Of a stretch of DNA of 53,951 nt, positions 52,573-53,951 are shown in pieces. Where the stretch lies: positions 1 through 53,951 of the forward strand of contig JAKJGF010000002.1 in the NCBI GenBank assembly GCA_022704525.1, written 5' to 3'. This DNA comes from Bacillota bacterium (GTDB lineage: Bacteria > Vulcanimicrobiota > SpSt-956 > JAKJGF01). A program made the translations under genes and the position numbers. The notes under the pieces were generated by a model. The model worked only from the letters and a program-made list of their open reading frames with translations. It did not search any database and was not told the DNA's origin. How positions within the stretch are numbered: the first letter of the stretch is position 1; the number at the start of each line of letters is the position of its first letter.

Positions 52573-53904
52573 ATGATTAAAATTGCAGAAATAATTTCTA
52601 TCGGACAGGAACTGGTTCTAGGTGAAATAATAGATACCAACGGAGCTTATCTGGCAGAAAAATTTACCCGAGTCGGTATTGAAGTACGTTATCATACCCG
52701 GGTGGGTGATTATAAATCTGATCTTACTGAAGCGTTAAAAATAGCTGTAAAAAGAGCAAATTTGATTTTATGTTCCGGTGGACTCGGGCCTACTGAAGAT
52801 GATATTACGAGACAGGTCATAGCAGAGTTTTGCAACCTTCCTCTTATACTGAATGAAGAAGCTCTTGCACAAATTGAGGCGATTTTTCGAGAAAGGAATC
52901 TAAAAATGCCGGAAAATAATAGAATTCAGGCTATGATCCCTGAAGGTGCTACCATAATTCCGAATAAATCAGGCACTGCAGCAGGTTTTTGTCTCGCTTA
53001 CAGAGGTATAGAGATAATAGCCCTTCCAGGAGTACCGTCGGAGATGAAGAAAATGTTCGAAAAATTGGTTTATCCCGAACTTCAATCCCGGAGTAAAAAT
53101 ATTATTGTAAAGAAATTATTGAATTGTTTTGGTATATCCGAATCGGCACTGGGACAAAAAATAGCTCATCTCATGGATACAGAGAGAAATCCCTTTGTAG
53201 GGACAAGGGTCAGATGTGGCATAATATCTGTCAGGATTCAGGCTAAAAGTAGAACAAAAGAAGAAGCCCTCTCTCTTATCTCCGATACGGAAAAGGAAAT
53301 CAGAAGTCTTCTCGGTACCTTTATATTCGGTGAAGGTGAGGAGAGACTGGAGGATGTGATTTTTTCAAAACTGGCAGAAAAGAAGATGACCCTCTCTACG
53401 GCAGAATCCTGTACAGGCGGCCTCATTGCCCATAAACTGACAAATGTATCCGGTATTTCCGAATATTTTCTAGAAGGGATTGTGTCCTACAGTAATGAGG
53501 CAAAGATCAAGCTTCTCCATGTTCCTGAAGAATTAATAGTGACTTACGGGGCAGTAAGCCCACAGGTAGCGGAAAGTATGGCCACTGGTGTCAGATCTTT
53601 ATCCGGTTCTGATCTATCTATAGGAGTAACAGGTATAGCAGGCCCTACAGGAGGAACTGCAGAAAAACCTGTAGGCCTTGTTTATATTGCAGTATCTACC
53701 CTGGAAAAGTTACAGACAGAGAAATTCCTCTTTAGAGGTAGCAGGGAAGAGATTAAAGAAAGAGCGGCTAACAGTGCATTGAATATTCTTCGGCTCCTGC
53801 TAAGTACCGCAACAGGTAAAAAAGTATCCAAAAACATATACACCTGTCCCTGTCCGGGCTCTGGAGCAAAAGATATGCCGTCAAAGGAGAAAATTATAAC
53901 TTAA
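52573..53904 (+). CDS. cinA: CinA-type nucleotide-processing protein with repeat-derived C-terminus
   Basis: 443 residues. The N-terminal MoaB/MogA-like domain (about 1-170; ISIGQELVLGEIIDTNGAYL, GGLGPTEDDITR) acts on ADP-ribose-type pyrophosphates in this family. The C-terminal PncC domain (about 260-415; LSTAESCTGGLIAHKLTNVSG, VTGIAGPTGGTAEKPVGLVY) is the nicotinamide-nucleotide amidase. Together they serve NAD recycling. The native end is near LNILRLLL (about residue 412). The last roughly 30 residues (from STATGKKVSK) and the stop codon come from repeat B, which begins at 53804. RBS GGAGAAA precedes the ATG. Confidence 0.9.
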   Translation: MIKIAEIISIGQELVLGEIIDTNGAYLAEKFTRVGIEVRYHTRVGDYKSDLTEALKIAVKRANLILCSGGLGPTEDDITRQVIAEFCNLPLILNEEALAQIEAIFRERNLKMPENNRIQAMIPEGATIIPNKSGTAAGFCLAYRGIEIIALPGVPSEMKKMFEKLVYPELQSRSKNIIVKKLLNCFGISESALGQKIAHLMDTERNPFVGTRVRCGIISVRIQAKSRTKEEALSLISDTEKEIRSLLGTFIFGEGEERLEDVIFSKLAEKKMTLSTAESCTGGLIAHKLTNVSGISEYFLEGIVSYSNEAKIKLLHVPEELIVTYGAVSPQVAESMATGVRSLSGSDLSIGVTGIAGPTGGTAEKPVGLVYIAVSTLEKLQTEKFLFRGSREEIKERAANSALNILRLLLSTATGKKVSKNIYTCPCPGSGAKDMPSKEKIIT

Positions 53905-53951
53905 ATAAATACAAAACTGTATATTCTGTAATAACAGATTTCATTGTAACA
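53804..53951 (+). repeat. Repeat B copy 3, overlapping the 3' end of cinA and cut by the window end
   Basis: 148 bp starting GTACCGCAACAGGTAAAA, nearly identical to 48436-48583. Its first part is read as codons of cinA and it supplies the stop at 53902-53904. It is not surrounded by repeat A on the visible left side, unlike the other two copies. Confidence 0.87.

Overview
The window is an AT-rich bacterial chromosome segment of about 54 kb. It is dense with genes and uses the standard genetic code (TAA, TGA and TAG all end convincing genes). I see no rRNA, tRNA, CRISPR array, transposase or intact prophage. Several traits fit an uncultivated, environmentally versatile, probably anaerobic bacterium with complex signalling: sigma-54 activators with partner histidine kinases, two Ser/Thr kinases with TPR or HEAT repeats, many TPR and beta-propeller proteins, and a NuoE/NuoF/NfnB-like soluble electron-transfer complex. 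Lipoproteins and secreted proteins are present. I cannot name the phylum from sequence alone.

Layout. (1) 1-6.7 kb: a DUF7689-like protein, an unknown protein, a two-gene TPR operon (one member with a degenerate M48 peptidase domain) and a YkgJ-type Cys-cluster/TPR protein. (2) 6.8-15.2 kb, minus strand: a three-gene NuoE/NuoF/(ferredoxin-GltD-molybdopterin-like) complex resembling the Sporomusa-type bifurcating transhydrogenase, followed past a terminator by a histidine kinase/NtrC pair. (3) 15.4-19.4 kb: a TPR Ser/Thr kinase and a degenerate archaeo-eukaryotic primase fused to a RecA/DnaB-like domain. (4) 19.5-24.5 kb, minus strand: a glycosyltransferase, an NtrC-type regulator and a membrane histidine kinase. 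(5) 24.5-27.5 kb: two paralogous low-complexity Lys/Gly/Met-rich proteins. Each is preceded by a near-consensus sigma-54 promoter and a pair of tandem 18-bp dyads about 190-240 bp upstream of it. The divergently transcribed kinase/NtrC pair is the obvious candidate regulator. (6) 27.6-38.8 kb: a lipoprotein, then a long one-strand cluster. It holds a zinc-ribbon Ser/Thr kinase with HEAT repeats, zinc-ribbon DUF4178, DUF350, a TPR membrane protein, a membrane aminopropyltransferase, a second DUF4178, a C39-like peptidase, a small protein and a zinc-ribbon FGE-sulfatase protein. (7) 38.9-42.9 kb: coaD, two secreted beta-propeller proteins and a triple-XRE repressor. (8) 43-48 kb: candidate structured RNAs, an unknown protein, then a sigma factor/anti-sigma-TPR/subtilase operon behind a strong terminator. 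(9) 48.8-53.9 kb: an Spx/ArsC-like protein, a NarL-type regulator, a PQQ-type propeller, two unknown proteins, a broken DUF4032 fragment and cinA.

The intergenic spaces hold at least four families of short interspersed repeats, called A, B, C and D here. Repeat B (about 224 bp with terminal inverted repeats) sits at the same point inside two copies of repeat A but in opposite orientations. A third copy has run into the 3' end of cinA and supplies its last codons and stop.

The strongest candidates for something new are the twin sigma-54-driven low-complexity proteins with their duplicated dyad architecture, and the kinase/DUF4178/DUF350/aminopropyltransferase/FGE cluster. The pseudo-primase beside a TPR kinase and the nested invertible-looking repeats follow.
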